From: Macrostomum hystrix
Lineage: Eukaryota > Platyhelminthes > Macrostomidae
NCBI GenBank assembly: GCA_950097015.1
Contig: CATNEN010000038.1
Coordinates: 1,426,001 to 1,490,000, forward strand
Length of the DNA: 64,000 bases
Direction: 5' to 3'
Below, piece after piece: positions 20,419 through 32,466 of the stretch. The position numbers and the translations under genes are program-made. How positions within the stretch are numbered: position 1 is the first letter of the stretch; each line of letters starts with the position of its first letter. The notes beneath the pieces were generated by a model that ran no database searches, had not been told where the DNA came from, and saw only the letters and a program-made list of their open reading frames with translations.

Positions 20419-22375
20419 GGGTCCTGTCGTTTGAGTCCTGTTTTAATCTAGCTTTGAAAGCCGAGGCAGAGCAATATATAGTTGCCACACTTCGCACCTG
20501 ACAAACTGAGCTCATTCCAGATTCAACAACAGCACAATAACCTAAAAACTGCTGTTGTGCTGAGCCTATTTACCCTAAAATACAGAGCTTGGCCTTACAA
20601 CTGTGTGGAAGGTCACAGGGAAATTTCCACTGAGCTCTGGAATTGTCAGTCCTGCGCGCGGGGTAGAATGGGGGTGGTGGGGCTGAAATGTACACACGGA
20701 CGACACTGTACAGTGGGGCAAATAAGGCGAAAGTATATTTATATCTTGCAAACACAAAGCAATAGAAAAACGAGTAACAATGTGCTTTTTTAATGAATTC
20801 TTGCAAGAAGCTTAATTTCTTCAAAGACTTCATAATGTAGTTTTGATTCTAGGAAATGCATGCGTAGATGTGTGCTGTGTTATGATTTTGTGTTGTGTCA
20901 TATTAGCTGCTAATAAATTGTTATATAAAGAATGACCAGACTAGAGTATATAATCTGTTTAATTATTTATCAACCTGGAGTGAGCATTTTTATTTGAGAG
21001 TAATAAAAGCCATACTAAATTTAAAAACAATAGTACAGTAAATCAGTAGTACTAATACGTGAGTATACTTTACGTCAGGGGTGGGCAAACTTATTTGCTG
21101 GCGGGCCAAAGAGAGAGCCTAAAAGACGACAGCGGGCCGCATTGACTGTATAAATATGAGATAGGGGAGAGATGAGACACAGGAAAGATGGGACACGAGA
21201 GAGATGAGACACGGGAGAGATAAGACAGGGAAGAGATTAGACACGGGAGAGATTAGACACGGGAGAGATTAGACAGGGAAGAGATTAGACACGGGAGAGA
21301 TTAGACACGGGAGAGATTAGACAGGGAAGAGATTAGACACGGGAGAAATTAGACACGGGAGAGACTAGACACGGGAGAGATTAGATACGAGAGCGATGAG
21401 ACACGGGAGAGATTAGACACGGGAGAGATAAGACAGGGAAGAGATTAGATACGAAAGCGATGAGACACGGGAGAGATTAGACACGGGAGAGATAAGACAG
21501 GGAAGAGATTAGATACGAGAGCGATGAGACACGGGAGATATTAGACACGAGAGAGATGAAACAGGACATGTCAGATGTCAGAAGGGGCAACGGGCCGGAT
21601 TTGGGAGCTTCGAGGGCCGCATCTGGCCCGCGGGCCGGAGTTTGCCCACCCCTGCTTTACGTGTTAGTAATTGCGTCTCTGGCGCCTTCTCATACTACTT
21701 GACCGAAGTAGACAGAATAGTTTTCGTACACATAAATAAAATATGATATATGAATAGGAATACGAAATTCCTATGCATTAGTGAAAACGGTAGGTGAAAT
21801 TCTATGAATTCAAATTAGCATTATTAAGCCTGTTTGGCCTATGGCGCGCCAAGAGAAAATCAATGCAACTTCAACATGCAAATTTTCATTTTCACCGTTT
21901 CTCTCCTGTCGCTCTAATGATCGTGTTTTCGCACCTTGCAGTCGAATTCTATCTAGAAGCATTACCTGGAACTGAAAGACTAAGTTTGCTTTGGTTTGGT
22001 TAAACTTTGATTTAATTAACTGTTTCGTTAATTCCGGTTTCTTGTGAGCTTGCAGTTCGTAGCAGTTCAGAGTGCAGTTTGGCAGAATGTGGGCGCCGGT
22101 GTTTGTGTAGCTGATGTACATTTAGTTAGAGGCAAGGAATTTAGGGCCTCGCCAGTCAATGTACATTACTTAGGCCCACGTCGGGGTAGAGGGGTTAGAG
22201 GGTTAACAGCGAAGAGAAAGAATGAGGGACCTTGCTAAAATGTTCAACTTGATTATTGTACACCCCTTGTCTCTCTGTCCACGCTCACTTATTAAAAAAC
22301 TGCCAGTTGAGTGAAGGAGTCTTTCACAAATAGTGTTGTTGTTGAGTAAGCAGTAAGCAGTAGTCCAATTGAGCC
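20419..22375. other. Divergent spacer between bestrophin B and the Kir gene
   Basis: Contains the hAT-type MITE (separate entry). No other gene recognised. CTTGTGAGCTTGCAG at 22042-22056 could be a 5' UTR splice acceptor of the Kir gene, which I cannot confirm. Confidence 0.5.
21076..21654. mobile_element. Non-autonomous hAT-type element (MITE) with 8-bp target duplication
   Basis: Starts CAGGGGTGGGCAAACT and ends AGTTTGCCCACCCCTG, a perfect 16-bp terminal inverted repeat; GC-rich GGCGGGCC/GGCCCGCG stretches follow inside both ends. Flanked by identical 8-bp repeats CTTTACGT at 21068-21075 and 21655-21662. No transposase. The interior (about 21160-21570) is a roughly 20-bp tandem repeat built on GAGACACGGGAGAGATTAGA. 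Confidence 0.92.
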
Positions 22376-24777
22376 ATGGATTACGAATATCCAGCTAGGA
22401 AGAAGGCTCACCCAGACAAAATTGGGAAGAAGAGACGGTATAAACGCCTGCTATTCAAGAATGGCGATCCGAACATCACCCAGTGCTCGGTGAAGGACAG
22501 GCGCAGGCGCTACCTGGCAGACTTTTTCACTACTATAATCGACTCGAAGTGGACTTACGCTGTTCTCCTATTTGTAGCCGTGTTTGTTCTCAGCTGGCTC
22601 ATTGGCGGCTTGGTGTGGCTACTCGTGGCCTTCAGCCGGCAGGACACGGAGACCGGCAAGACTAACGAAGACCGCTGCGTCTATGGCGTCAGCAGCTTCG
22701 TCTCCGCGTTCCTATTCTCGCTGGAGACGCAGCACACTATCGGCTATGGCACTCCTAGGTATCCGAATTCCTTTTGCCCCGAGGTGTCGCTATTTGTTAT
22801 GCTGCAGTCAGTTGTCGGCGTGCTTATTCAGGTACGGATTCTTAAATTCAAATCATAGGTCTGGTGCCTCAGGAGCCTAAAGGATTAAGGATTATCTACT
22901 GGGGGATAGCCCTACAAAGGGGACAGCTACGGATATATACAGTTACGGATTACACTGTAAGATTTGGGATTCCGCTGAAAGATTAGGGATTTCACTAGAA
23001 GGATTAGGGATTTCACTAGTAGGATTTGGGATTTCACTAGAAGGATTAGGGATTTCACTAGCAGGATTTGGGATTTTACTAGCAGGATTTGGGATTTCAC
23101 TAGCAGGATTTGGGATTTTACTAGAAGGATTAGGGATTTCACTAGCAGGATTTGGGATTTCACTAGAAGGATTAGGGATTTCACTAGCAGGATTTGGGAT
23201 TTCACTAGAAGGATTAGGGATTTCACTAGAAGGATTAGGCATTTCACTAGAAGGATTAGGGATTTCACTAGCAGGATTTGGGATTTCACTAGAAGGATTA
23301 GGGATTTCACTAGAAGGATTAGGCATTTCACTAGCAGGATTAGGGATTTCACTGGCAGGATTTGGGATTTCACTAGAAGGATTAGGGATTTCACTAGAAG
23401 GATTAGGCATTTCACTAGAAGGATTAGGCATTTCACTAGAAGGATTAGGGATTTTACTAGAAGGATTAGGGATTTTACTAGAAGGATTAGGGATTTCACT
23501 AGAAGGATTAGGCATTTTACTAGAAGGATTAGGGATTTTACTAGAAGGATTAGGGATTTCACTAGAAGGATTAGGCATTTTACTAGAAGGATTAGGCATT
23601 TTACTAGAAGGATTAGGGATTTTACTAGAAGGATTAGGGATTCCACCTGAAGGATTAGGGATTTCACTGAAAGAATTAGGGATTCCACCTGAAGGATTAT
23701 GGATTTTACTGAAATAATTAGGGATTCTACTGAAGAATTTAGGACTCTTAAAGGTTCCTGAAGCACTGAAGGATTTAAATTTCCACTGAATGATTTCGTG
23801 ACTCCACTAAACGATTCAGGAACTTTATTGCTTCTGGACGATTCAGGATTCGGCTCACTTCTACTGACGAATTTTGGGATTCCAGACTTTTTAAAGGATT
23901 CCAGGGGGTTTAGTGATTCTGTACTGGAAGATTTAGGGATTCTAAATTGAGGATTTCTCGGATTCTTAAGCTAGCAGAGGAATTAGGGATTTAGCAATTC
24001 CTACAAAAAAGGATTTGGATTCCAATTCCACTGATGGATTTCGCCGGTAACTCCTCACCGCAGGCCTTTATGACGGGCTTCATCTTCTCCAAGCTGACGA
24101 GGCCGGGCAAGCGCGCTGGCGCCATCATGTTCAGCCGCGAGGCCCTGATCTCCAGGCGGGACAATCACCTGGTGCTGCTGATTCGCGTGGGCGACATGCG
24201 TCGCTCCCAGATGATGGAGGCCAGCATCCGCGGCACGCTGGTTCGCAAGCGCATCACCAGGGAGAATGAAATCCTGCCGCTGGAACAATTCCCTGTTGAC
24301 TTCGGCGGCTCCTCAGGCAAGGACAGGCTGTTCCTGCCCTTCCCGGCCATTGTTGAGCACAGAATCGATGCCAGCTCGCCATTCTGGGAAATCTCGGCCA
24401 GCGACCTTCAGCACGAGCAGTTCGAGCTGGTTGTGGCTCTGGCTGGCGTGGCCGAGTCCACGGGCAGCGCCACGGAGGCGCGCACCTCCTACCTGCCCTC
24501 CGAGATTCGCTGGGGTCACAACTTCGAGCGCCTGGTGACCTATCAGAAGGAGAACGGGCGCTACCAGATTGACTTCAACAAGTTCAATTCCTCGAGGCCC
24601 GTGCCGCAATTTCCTAGGATTTCAGCTAGCCAGGCGGCCGCCGAGGCAGCGGCAGCTCAGCTGGGGCCGCGGCTGCCGCAGCACCGCCCCTTTGGCGGCT
24701 CCCTGTACCACTCGCGCATCGCTGCCATCGACGAGACGCAGTCTGTGCCAGAAGAGGAGCTCGATACCACTGTGTAG
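22376..24777 (+). CDS. Inward-rectifier potassium channel (Kir family)
   Basis: Two-TM potassium channel subunit that sets resting potential. Exons are 22376-22831 and 24064-24777, phase 0 (donor CAG|gtacgg, acceptor ctcaccgcag), giving 389 residues. The N-terminal domain has RRRRYLADFFTTIIDSKW, followed by TM1 (YAVLLFVAVFVLSWLIGGLV), the pore helix and filter (FSLETQHTIGYGTP, GYG at 123-125) and TM2 ending QSVVGVLIQ. Cys in EDRCVYG and NSFCPEV match the conserved extracellular disulfide. Exon 2 encodes the cytoplasmic domain: AIMFSREALISRRDNHLVLL, RVGDMRRSQMMEASIRGTLV, TSYLPSEIRWGH, YQIDFNKF. The position equal to Kir2.1 D172, the main rectification site, is Gln152, and the residue after GYGT is Pro. 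AATAAA is at 25094-25099. The intron is mostly a 21-bp minisatellite. Confidence 0.95.
22950..23720. repeat. Minisatellite, 21-bp unit, Kir intron
   Basis: About 36 copies of GGATTAGGGATTTCACTAGA plus A or C variants, decaying into degenerate copies up to about 24030 near the acceptor. Contains GGATTAGGG but is not a telomere array. Confidence 0.92.
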
Positions 24778-26060
24778 AATTTCTTATTTTGGCCTCTAAA
24801 ATCGCGGTTCTCCGAAATCCGAAAATCTTCGATATCGTAAATCGAACTTCTGCTTCTCTGCATGTTTTAGCATCAGCTCCGGAGTGAGCAAGTGCTCATA
24901 TTTTAGTCTCTGGTACAGCTCATTCATTACTTTTAAACAATCGTTGCTATTATGTTCGGGTCTCATACAATGATGTTTTATGTGTTCTAAGAGCTAGTAG
25001 GTTTTAATGCGCAAAGTATTTTTGTACATACAAACGTCCAGATTATATAATTAAACAACTTTTACTGGTGTTTGAAATTAATTAGCGAACACTAATAAAT
25101 GAATAATGCTACACAGAGTTATTGCTAATCTAACTCTTAAAATTTTTAATTCATGCCTACGACAGATCGGTCCCAACGGGACAAACACAATTTGGGCTAT
25201 GGCAGATCGATATAAATGGGGTGGGTGTGGACTGTAGAAAATTCAAGCCTATCTGAATTTCACGCGAACTGCAGGGCTAGATAATTTGGTCTAAGGCAGA
25301 TCAATATAAATGGGGTGGGTGTGGACTGTAGAAAATTCAAGCCTATCTGAATTTCACGCGAACTGCAGGGCTAGATAATTTGGTCTAAGGCAGATCAATA
25401 TAAATGGGGTGGGTGTGGACTGTAGAAAATTCAAGCCTATCTGAATTTCACGCGAACTGCAGGGCTAGATAATTTGCTCTAAGGCAGATCAATATAAATG
25501 GGGTGGGTGTGGACTGTAGAAAATTCAAGCCTATCTGAATTTCACGCGAACTGCAGGGCTAGATAATTTGCTCTAAGGCAGATCAATATAAATGGGGTGG
25601 GTGTGGACTGTAGAAAATTCAAGCCTATCTGAATTTCACGCGAACTGCAGGGCTAGATAATTTGCTCTAAGGCAGATCAATATAAATGGGGTGGGTGTGA
25701 CTGCAGATAATTCAAGCCCATCTTAATTTGACGCGAACTGCAAGACCAGATAAGTGAATTTGATGCGATCGACAAAAATGGGGTGGGTGTATATCTTTTC
25801 CACCCCTCTTTATTGTGTGAAAACTGCAGCTGCAGGGCTAGATATTTTCGGCTGAAGCAGATCAAGAAAAATGTAGTGTGTCAAATATCCACCTTAACTG
25901 TGCGCAATAAACTGCAGGGCTAAAAATGTCGCCTCGACAGAACGGCAAACAGGCGTTGAAAAATATAAATCAGTATCTTCGCACAAGTACGGGGAGATGT
26001 TCTACATAGATATGAATGATATATTTACATTGATATTCGCAGTTCAGCAGTTCTAGCTCG
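24778..26060. other. Convergent spacer between Kir and GPCR genes
   Basis: 3' UTR of Kir with AATAAA at 25094-25099, then the 94-bp satellite. No other gene seen. Confidence 0.6.
25205..25765. repeat. Satellite, 94-bp unit
   Basis: Six units starting near 25206, 25300, 25394, 25488, 25582 and 25676, each with ATAAATGGGGTGGGTGTG, GAAAATTCAAGCCTATCTG and CACGCGAACTGCAGGGCTAG. Units 2-5 are almost identical; degenerate copies continue to about 25930 (AAATGGGGTGGGTG at about 25780). Its unit is far longer than those of the other arrays. Confidence 0.9.
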
Positions 26061-28089
26061 TTAAGTCTTTGAGGCGGCTTCAACGCTGCGAGGTCTGCGC
26101 TGACGGAGGCAGCCGAGACGGCAGCAGCTGGCACGCATCGAGTCCGAGAACGCTTTCCGAAATCTCGGCGAAACAAACAGTGCGCAGCCGTTCAGACAGA
26201 AGTCCAGGTAAGTCAAGGTGTTGAGCAGCTGGTGCAGGAGCGTGTGGCTCCGGCCCAGCCGACTGACGATTTGCGGGTCAATGATGCGGGCGGCAACGTA
26301 CAGACCAGCTGGGAGACCGCACAGCACGTAGGTTCCATTCTGCACCAGCAGGATCTGGGTGGCTTTGCTGTGCGACCTGGCGCAGTAGATGGTGCAGGCG
26401 GTTGGAGGGCCGTCGCAACAGCAGAAGCGAATCTTGCAGCTCAGCAGCTGCGGCCATCGGATGGCTAGCAGTATGATGGCAGTGCCCAGCAGCATGCTGA
26501 CCAGCAGGACCACCCGGCCCAGAATGAATTCGTAGAATCTGAAGGCTTCAAAAGCTGCCGTGTCGCCATTCTGACAACTGCCAGGCTGGGAACCCGATTG
26601 TGCGACTGAGTACCTGCGGTGGTTGGAGTTTCATGAGGGTCCAGGAGTTTGCTGAATTAGCCTAATTCCTACTAGCCATCAGTGTTTGGGCATCGATACA
26701 AAAAATTATTGGCGTTTTTTAACATGGTCCGATTCTAAAATTATAGGAATTATAGTATCTGACGGCGATACTTAATCCGATGCTTTTTGTTTTTGCCATC
26801 GAATGCCATCGAACCTGAACTAACGTTGACTCAAACAACCAAACACTTTGACTGTAATAATTTTTATTAGTAAAACCAAGGTGTCTGAATCAGATGGCTC
26901 AAAGCGAAAAGAACACATAACAGGGTACTCACTTCATCACAAACGAACTGAAGACTGCTATAGATCCGGCAATCAAGCTCAACGTTGTCATGGTTACCCA
27001 AACCACTCGAGGACTCAATCCGTGTCGCATTTTCATCGGCTGAAGTACGCTAGCAATCCGATCCAGGGTCAGGCCCAGCTGGAAGTAGGGCGCCCCAACC
27101 AGTAGCAGGTATGTAGCCCCGTAGTACATGCGGCAGAGGACCTCGGACTTGCCGGAGATGGATTCGGGTCTGCGAAATGTATATCAGTCTATGGCTTTTC
27201 ATGCTCACTCCGAGGACCAAGGCACTGCTGCTCACTCTGAGATTCAGGACACTGCTCACTCTGAGAATCAAGACACTGCTCACTCTGAGAATCAGGACAC
27301 TCCTCACTCTGAGAATCAGGACACTGCTCACTCTGATAATCAGGACACTGCTCATTCTGAGAATCAGGACACTGCTCACTCTGAGAATCAGGACACTGCT
27401 CACTCTGATAATCAGGACACTGCTCACTCTGAGAATCAGGACACTGCTCACTCTGAGAATCAAGACACTACTCACTCTGATAATCAGGACACTCCTCACT
27501 CTGAGAATCAGGACACTGCTCACTCTGAGAATCAGGACACTGCTCACTCTGAGAATCAAGACACTACTCACTCTGATAATCAGGACACTCCTCACTCTGA
27601 GAATCAGGACACTGCTCACTCTGAGAATCAGGACACTCCTCACTCTGATAATCAGGACACTGCTCATTCTGAGAATCAGGACACTGCTCACTCTGAGAAT
27701 CAGGACACTGCTCACTCTGATAATCAGGACACTGCTCACTCTGAGAATCAGGACACTGCTCACTCTGAGGATCAAGACACAAGAGACAGTTGACTCAGAA
27801 CTCACTCATACAGCCACCAGCTTAAGCTGAAGCGCCCCAGGCACTCCAGGTAATGCGTCGGCCCTTTTATGAGCAGCGCGGCGCCGTTGACGCCGCAGAC
27901 GCTGGCTACGAAGACCCTCGCCGACGTGCTGAACAGGGCAGGACGGCGATAGCGCAACACAATTACGAGTGAGGAGAAATTGACAAACACGCCAACCGCC
28001 CAGATCGTTGGGAACAGCCAGATCATGGTGAACACAAAGGCCGACTCGACAGGTGACAGAAAGCTCGAGTTTATGCTCGGAGGCGGCAT
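26061..28089 (-). CDS. Class A (rhodopsin-like) G-protein-coupled receptor, orphan
   Basis: Exons are 27806-28089 (ATG at 28089), 26933-27169 and 26061-26613 (stop TAA); both junctions are phase 2 (donors gtgagt, acceptors ttcgcag and caccgcag), giving 357 residues. Seven hydrophobic segments: TM1 with WAVGVFVNFSSLVIVLRY, TM2 VFVASVCGVNGAALLI, TM3 MYYGATYLLLVGAPYFQLGL followed by LDRI, TM4 VTMTTLSLIAGSIAVFSSF, TM5 VVLLVSMLLGTAIILLAI, TM6 YVLCGLPAGLYVAARI, TM7 LLNTLTYLDFCLNGCALF followed by helix 8 (SPRFRKAF). The Cys before TM3 (VLCRMYY) and one in ECL2 (GSCQNG) could form the usual disulfide. Divergences: DRI for DRY, CGLP for CWLP, no Asp in TM2, NGCALF where NPxxY is expected. It could be a peptide-type receptor of invertebrates; the ligand is unknown. 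Confidence 0.85.
27190..27790. repeat. Minisatellite, 24-bp unit, GPCR intron 1
   Basis: About 25 copies of CACTCTGAGAATCAGGACAC plus TGCT, filling nearly the whole intron 27170-27805. Open in three or more frames because 24 is a multiple of three. Confidence 0.92.
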
Positions 28090-29488
28090 TGCTAATTGGG
28101 GATTATTTCCCACTGGATTCGAATCCGGGTTGGCTTCTGTGTTTTGAGTTTTATCTACTTCTTTGCAAGCGGGATAATTTACGACTTGCAGAATCTCTCA
28201 CGGCTCACCTACCCGACCTGATAAGAGTTTTCGAAGGCTAAATATATTTTTGGATGTTTTATTGGGGATCTGACGTGTTTCATGGCGCATCGGACCAAGT
28301 TGTTTTAACCTAAGTGTAAAACTAATTTACTGCTCTGTTTATTTATCATACAGATATGAGAACAGATCAGGTAGCTTTTTCTTGTACTTTGAGTGAGGGG
28401 CAGACACCCCTCTGTTTGAGTGAGGGGCAGACACCCCTCTGTTTGAGTGAGGGGCAGACACCCCTCTGTTTGAGTGAGGGGCAGACACCCCTCTGTTTGA
28501 GTGAGGGGCAGACACCCCTCTGTTTGAGTGAGGGGCAGACACCCCTCTGTTTGAGTGAGGGGCAGACACCCCATTTTGTTGGTGTAGGGGCAGACACCCC
28601 ATTTTGTTGGTGTAGGGGCAGACACCCTATCTTGTTGGTGTAGGGGCAGACACCCCATTTTGTTGGTGTAGGGGCAGACACCCCATTTTGTTGGTGTAGG
28701 GGCAGACACCCCATTTTGTTGGTGTAGGGGCAGACACCCCATTTTGTTGGTGTAGGGGCAGACACCCCATTTTGTTGGTGTAGGGGCAGACACCCCATTT
28801 TGTTGGTGTAGGGGCAGACGTGTTCTGTTCTCCAGGATATAAATTTAGTTGAAATTTCCTTAGTGTTTTCAATTTAGCTTGGAGAAAATTGTGTAGTCTT
28901 TAACAGGACTGTTAGATGGTTATCATGCTCACGCTCATTTTCAGATAATAAACTTGTGCTAGGAGAAGCAGGCTCAAATTTGGCTGGGGGCAATTGTGTC
29001 TGGGGGTGCAGGCGGGTTAAGGACGAATTGATAGGCACTTTTCGTCAGGCCGTCTGGCCAACGCTTCATCCGGGCTGGATGGGGAACAACACCAGTTTCT
29101 CTTTACCCTACTCTCTCCGGGTAAGACCCCCTGGGAAATGAGACTGGGAATATGAGGGCAGTGAGATCCCAGGGATGGTCAGTCCTCAATTCTGGTCAGT
29201 CCTACGGAGGCAGCGCGCCACATGCAAGCTGGATAGCTGGGGCTTGGGGCCGTTTTTAGAAGGCTAAAATTCGATCTAACAGGTCCACTTCAATCGGCTG
29301 CCGCCCCCCCAGCTGGCTTTCCTATCCACCAAGCCGTCAGTGTATCCATGCACCCGTCTGCGCCCCATCCCCCATTCTCTCACAGAGCTGCTTTAGTACT
29401 CGCTTTTTAATACGGAAAGCCATTCGACAGTTGGTAGAGCTGCGGGTTCGGTGTCCGATGATCACATCAGCAGCAGCAGCAGCAAACA
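28090..29488. other. Divergent spacer between GPCR and membrane-protein genes
   Basis: Contains the two-block array (separate entry). The remainder, 28816-29488, has no gene I recognise. Confidence 0.5.
28388..28818. repeat. Two-block minisatellite with shared core (27- and 28-bp units)
   Basis: Left block (to about 28575): seven units with CTGTTTGAGTGAGGGGCAGA. Right block: nine units with ATTTTGTTGGTGTAGGGGCA. Both share the core GGGGCAGACACCCC, so the array switches variable half while keeping the core. Confidence 0.92.
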
Positions 29489-29824
29489 ATGCAAATCACA
29501 CAGGTGAGAGCACGTTCTGTATCTATGGGTAAACAAACATAACTCGTACAGTTCAAAATAATTCACTATCTCAATGTCACTCTCACTGTCACTCTCACTG
29601 TCACTCTCACTGTCACTCTCACTCTCAATCTCTCTCGCTCTCAATCTATCTCACTCTCACTCTCACTCTCACTCTCTCTCACTCTCACTCTCTCTCACTC
29701 TCACTATCACTCTCTTTCAATCTCACTCTCACTCTCACTCTCTCTCACTCTCACTCTCACTCTCTTTCCATCTCACTCTCACTCTCACTCTCAATCTCAC
29801 TCTCACTCTCACTCTCACTCTCTT

Positions 29825-29868
<44 letters not shown>

Positions 29869-30000
29869 TTTCACTCTCACTCTCACTCTCAATCTCTCTC
29901 GCTCTCAATCTATCTCACTCTCACTCTCACTCTCACTCTCTCTCACTCTCACTCTCTCTCACTCTCACTCTCTCTCACTCTCACTCTCACTCTCTTTCAA

Positions 30001-30046
<46 letters not shown>

Positions 30047-30073
30047 TCAGTCTCACTCTCACTCTTTCACTCC

Positions 30074-30116
<43 letters not shown>

Positions 30117-30145
30117 TCAGTCTCACTCTCACTCTCTTTCACTCC

Positions 30146-30177
<32 letters not shown>

Positions 30178-30217
30178 ACCTCACTCTCTCAGTCTCACTC
30201 TCACTCTCTTTCACTCC

Positions 30218-30248
<31 letters not shown>

Positions 30249-31551
30249 TCAGTGTCTTTGTTTTCACGCACTGCAGCCGCCGTCACCGCCGCCGCCGCCG
30301 CCGCTGCCTCCGCCGCCGCCGCCGCCACCTCGGTGGCCAGTCAGCAGGCGGCTTCCCTCCACGCAGCAGCTGTCGCCACCAGAGCAGCAGCCTCTGCCGC
30401 CGGCTTACCCAGGCAGCTCGTCGAGTTCTTCCAGCTTCTGGTGGCCACTGCTGCCGCTGCTGTTGCTGCTCAGCGCTCTGCTCATCCTCCTGCTGACCAC
30501 CGCTGTTGTGGCTACCCTAGCCAACAGTCAAGTGCGTCGCTGGCGGCGTCGGCGACGCCGGCATCGGGGACGACGACGACAATGTCAGATGAGCGGCTGC
30601 GACTTCAGCGCTTCGAGTCGTCAATTCGACGATGAGGACGCTGAAGAAGAGGAAGAAATCGAGATGGCGGCTGCGGCGGCCGGCTGGAGCTCATGGCGGA
30701 CAGGATTCAATGAAGAAGACACTGACGACGGTGAGGACGATGATGAAGAAACTGAAGAGGCCAGGGAGCCGGGAGTCTGGCTGTCGGGAACAACAGATGA
30801 GGACTTGGAGTCGAACGGCCTGGGGCTCACGACGACTCAGTCCGATGAGAACTGTGAAGGCTTCTCAGGCGAGTTGATAGAGCTGCGCTCTCGTACAACT
30901 GATTATCCTATTCAAAAATATGGCCTGGGCCAAAATCACCGCAACCAAAATCCCTATCCTAAACGAATTCGAATTTAAAATCCACATCCTAATTCCAATC
31001 CAAATCCCGATACTAAGCCTAATCCTAATTCCAATCCTAATCCTAATTCTAATCCTAATCCCAATCCCAATACGAATCCCAATCCCAATACTAATCCCAA
31101 TCCCAATACTAATCCCAATCCCAATACTAATCCCAATCCCAATACTAATCCCAATCCCAATCCTAATCCCAATCCCAACCCTACTTCAAATCCCAATCCT
31201 AATCCCAATCACAATCCTAATCCCAATCACAATCCTAATCCCAATCCCAGTCCCAATCCCAATCCTAATCCCGATTCTAAGCCTAATCCTAATTCCAATC
31301 CTAATCTTAATACTAATCCTAATCCCGATTCGAACCCTAATCCCCATCCCAATCCTAATCCCAATCCCAATCCTAATCCCAATTCCAATCCAAATCCCAA
31401 CGTCAATTGACGGTCAACACATCTGTGCCTCAAATTCACGGCAGGGAAAAATGACATTGCAGATACGGACACCGAGCGACTCAGCCAAATCAGTGAACCC
31501 AATCAGCAGTCCGTGCTGTCCGACAAAGGTGACCAGATCACCGCCTGCTGA
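29489..31551 (+). CDS. Putative single-pass membrane protein with acidic cytoplasmic tail
   Basis: Exons are 29489-29503, 30277-30892 and 31445-31551 (stop TGA), phases 0 and 1, giving 245 residues. Exon 2 begins with a proline-rich stretch ([18 protein letters not shown]), then Ser-rich sequence, one TM helix ([20 protein letters not shown]), an Arg-rich stop-transfer segment ([15 protein letters not shown]) and a long acidic Asp/Glu tail ([29 protein letters not shown]). Exon 3 adds [17 protein letters not shown] and ends QITAC. I do not recognise the family. The tiny first exon is the least certain part: an ATG at 29458 would enter exon 2 in another, alanine-rich frame open to 30635. Intron 1 is a (TCTCAC)n array and intron 2 an (AATCCC)n-like array. 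Confidence 0.5.
29570..30253. repeat. (TCTCAC)n hexanucleotide array
   Basis: About 680 bp of TCTCAC with TCTCTC, TCACTCCCAC and TTTCAC variants, filling intron 1 of the acidic membrane protein. The same motif recurs at 32300-32935 and 33020-33180. Confidence 0.92.
30972..31402. repeat. (AATCCC)n-like array
   Basis: Hexamer array of AATCCC, AATCCT and AATACT in intron 2 of the acidic membrane protein. The + strand is C/A-rich, like a degenerate telomere-type hexamer, but it is interstitial. Confidence 0.9.
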
Positions 31552-32116
31552 TCACAACTGGCATTGCTGACTACTAACAAACTGTTTTATCATATCTTGC
31601 CGGCATCGACTGTACATTACATCAGTTGTGTGTTGCTGTGTGTATTTCAGATCAGTTGCGTGTCCATCAGATCAGTTGTGTGTACATCAGATCAGTTGTG
31701 TGTCCATCAGATCAGCTGTGTGTACATCAGATCAGTTGTGTGTACATCAGATCAGCTGGTATGTACATTAGATTCGTCACAATGTACGTCACGGGAAAGT
31801 GCTTACGCCTGGCTTTCTTGCATTATATTAAAATTCGTAATTATATTGTCCTGCGCTTCGCTGACTGTAAAATATTGTGACGTGTTCTGCAATAAAGTTA
31901 GAAACTTTGGTTCACATATTCTGCTAATACTACTTCAAATCAACGGAAAACCAGTAGTACAATACCTAAAAGCTGTCTTATTTAAAATTAAGTTATTTTA
32001 CCTCGTGGCTAGTTGCACTTTTGCCGGCTTCAGACCCAAGCCCCCCCACTAAATCCGTAAAATTTATTAGATCAATAATTCTGGAAACCAAACACCCAGC
32101 CGCAAATAAACAGAGC

Positions 32117-32148
<32 letters not shown>

Positions 32149-32431
32149 TGCGTGTTGCCCAAGAATACCTGAATATAAATTAAATGACACTTCCCATTTG
32201 CGTAACGAATTAGTCCGATCATCTATGTGCGACTTTATCTAAATTTGGCCAATAGGTTTGTCACTGCGTGGATTTTAACATCCCAGATCTGATTCGATGA
32301 AACTCTCACTCTCACCCTCACTCTCACTCTCACTCTCACTGTCACTCCCACTCTCACTGTCACTCTCACTCTCACTGTCACTCTCACTCTCACTGTCACT
32401 CCCACTCTCACTGTCACTCCCACTCTCACTG

Positions 32432-32466
<35 letters not shown>

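Noticed and set aside
30972-31402. Interstitial telomere
   Set aside because: The hexamer is AATCCC/AATCCT mixed, not a clean TTAGGG-type repeat, and lies between two coding exons.
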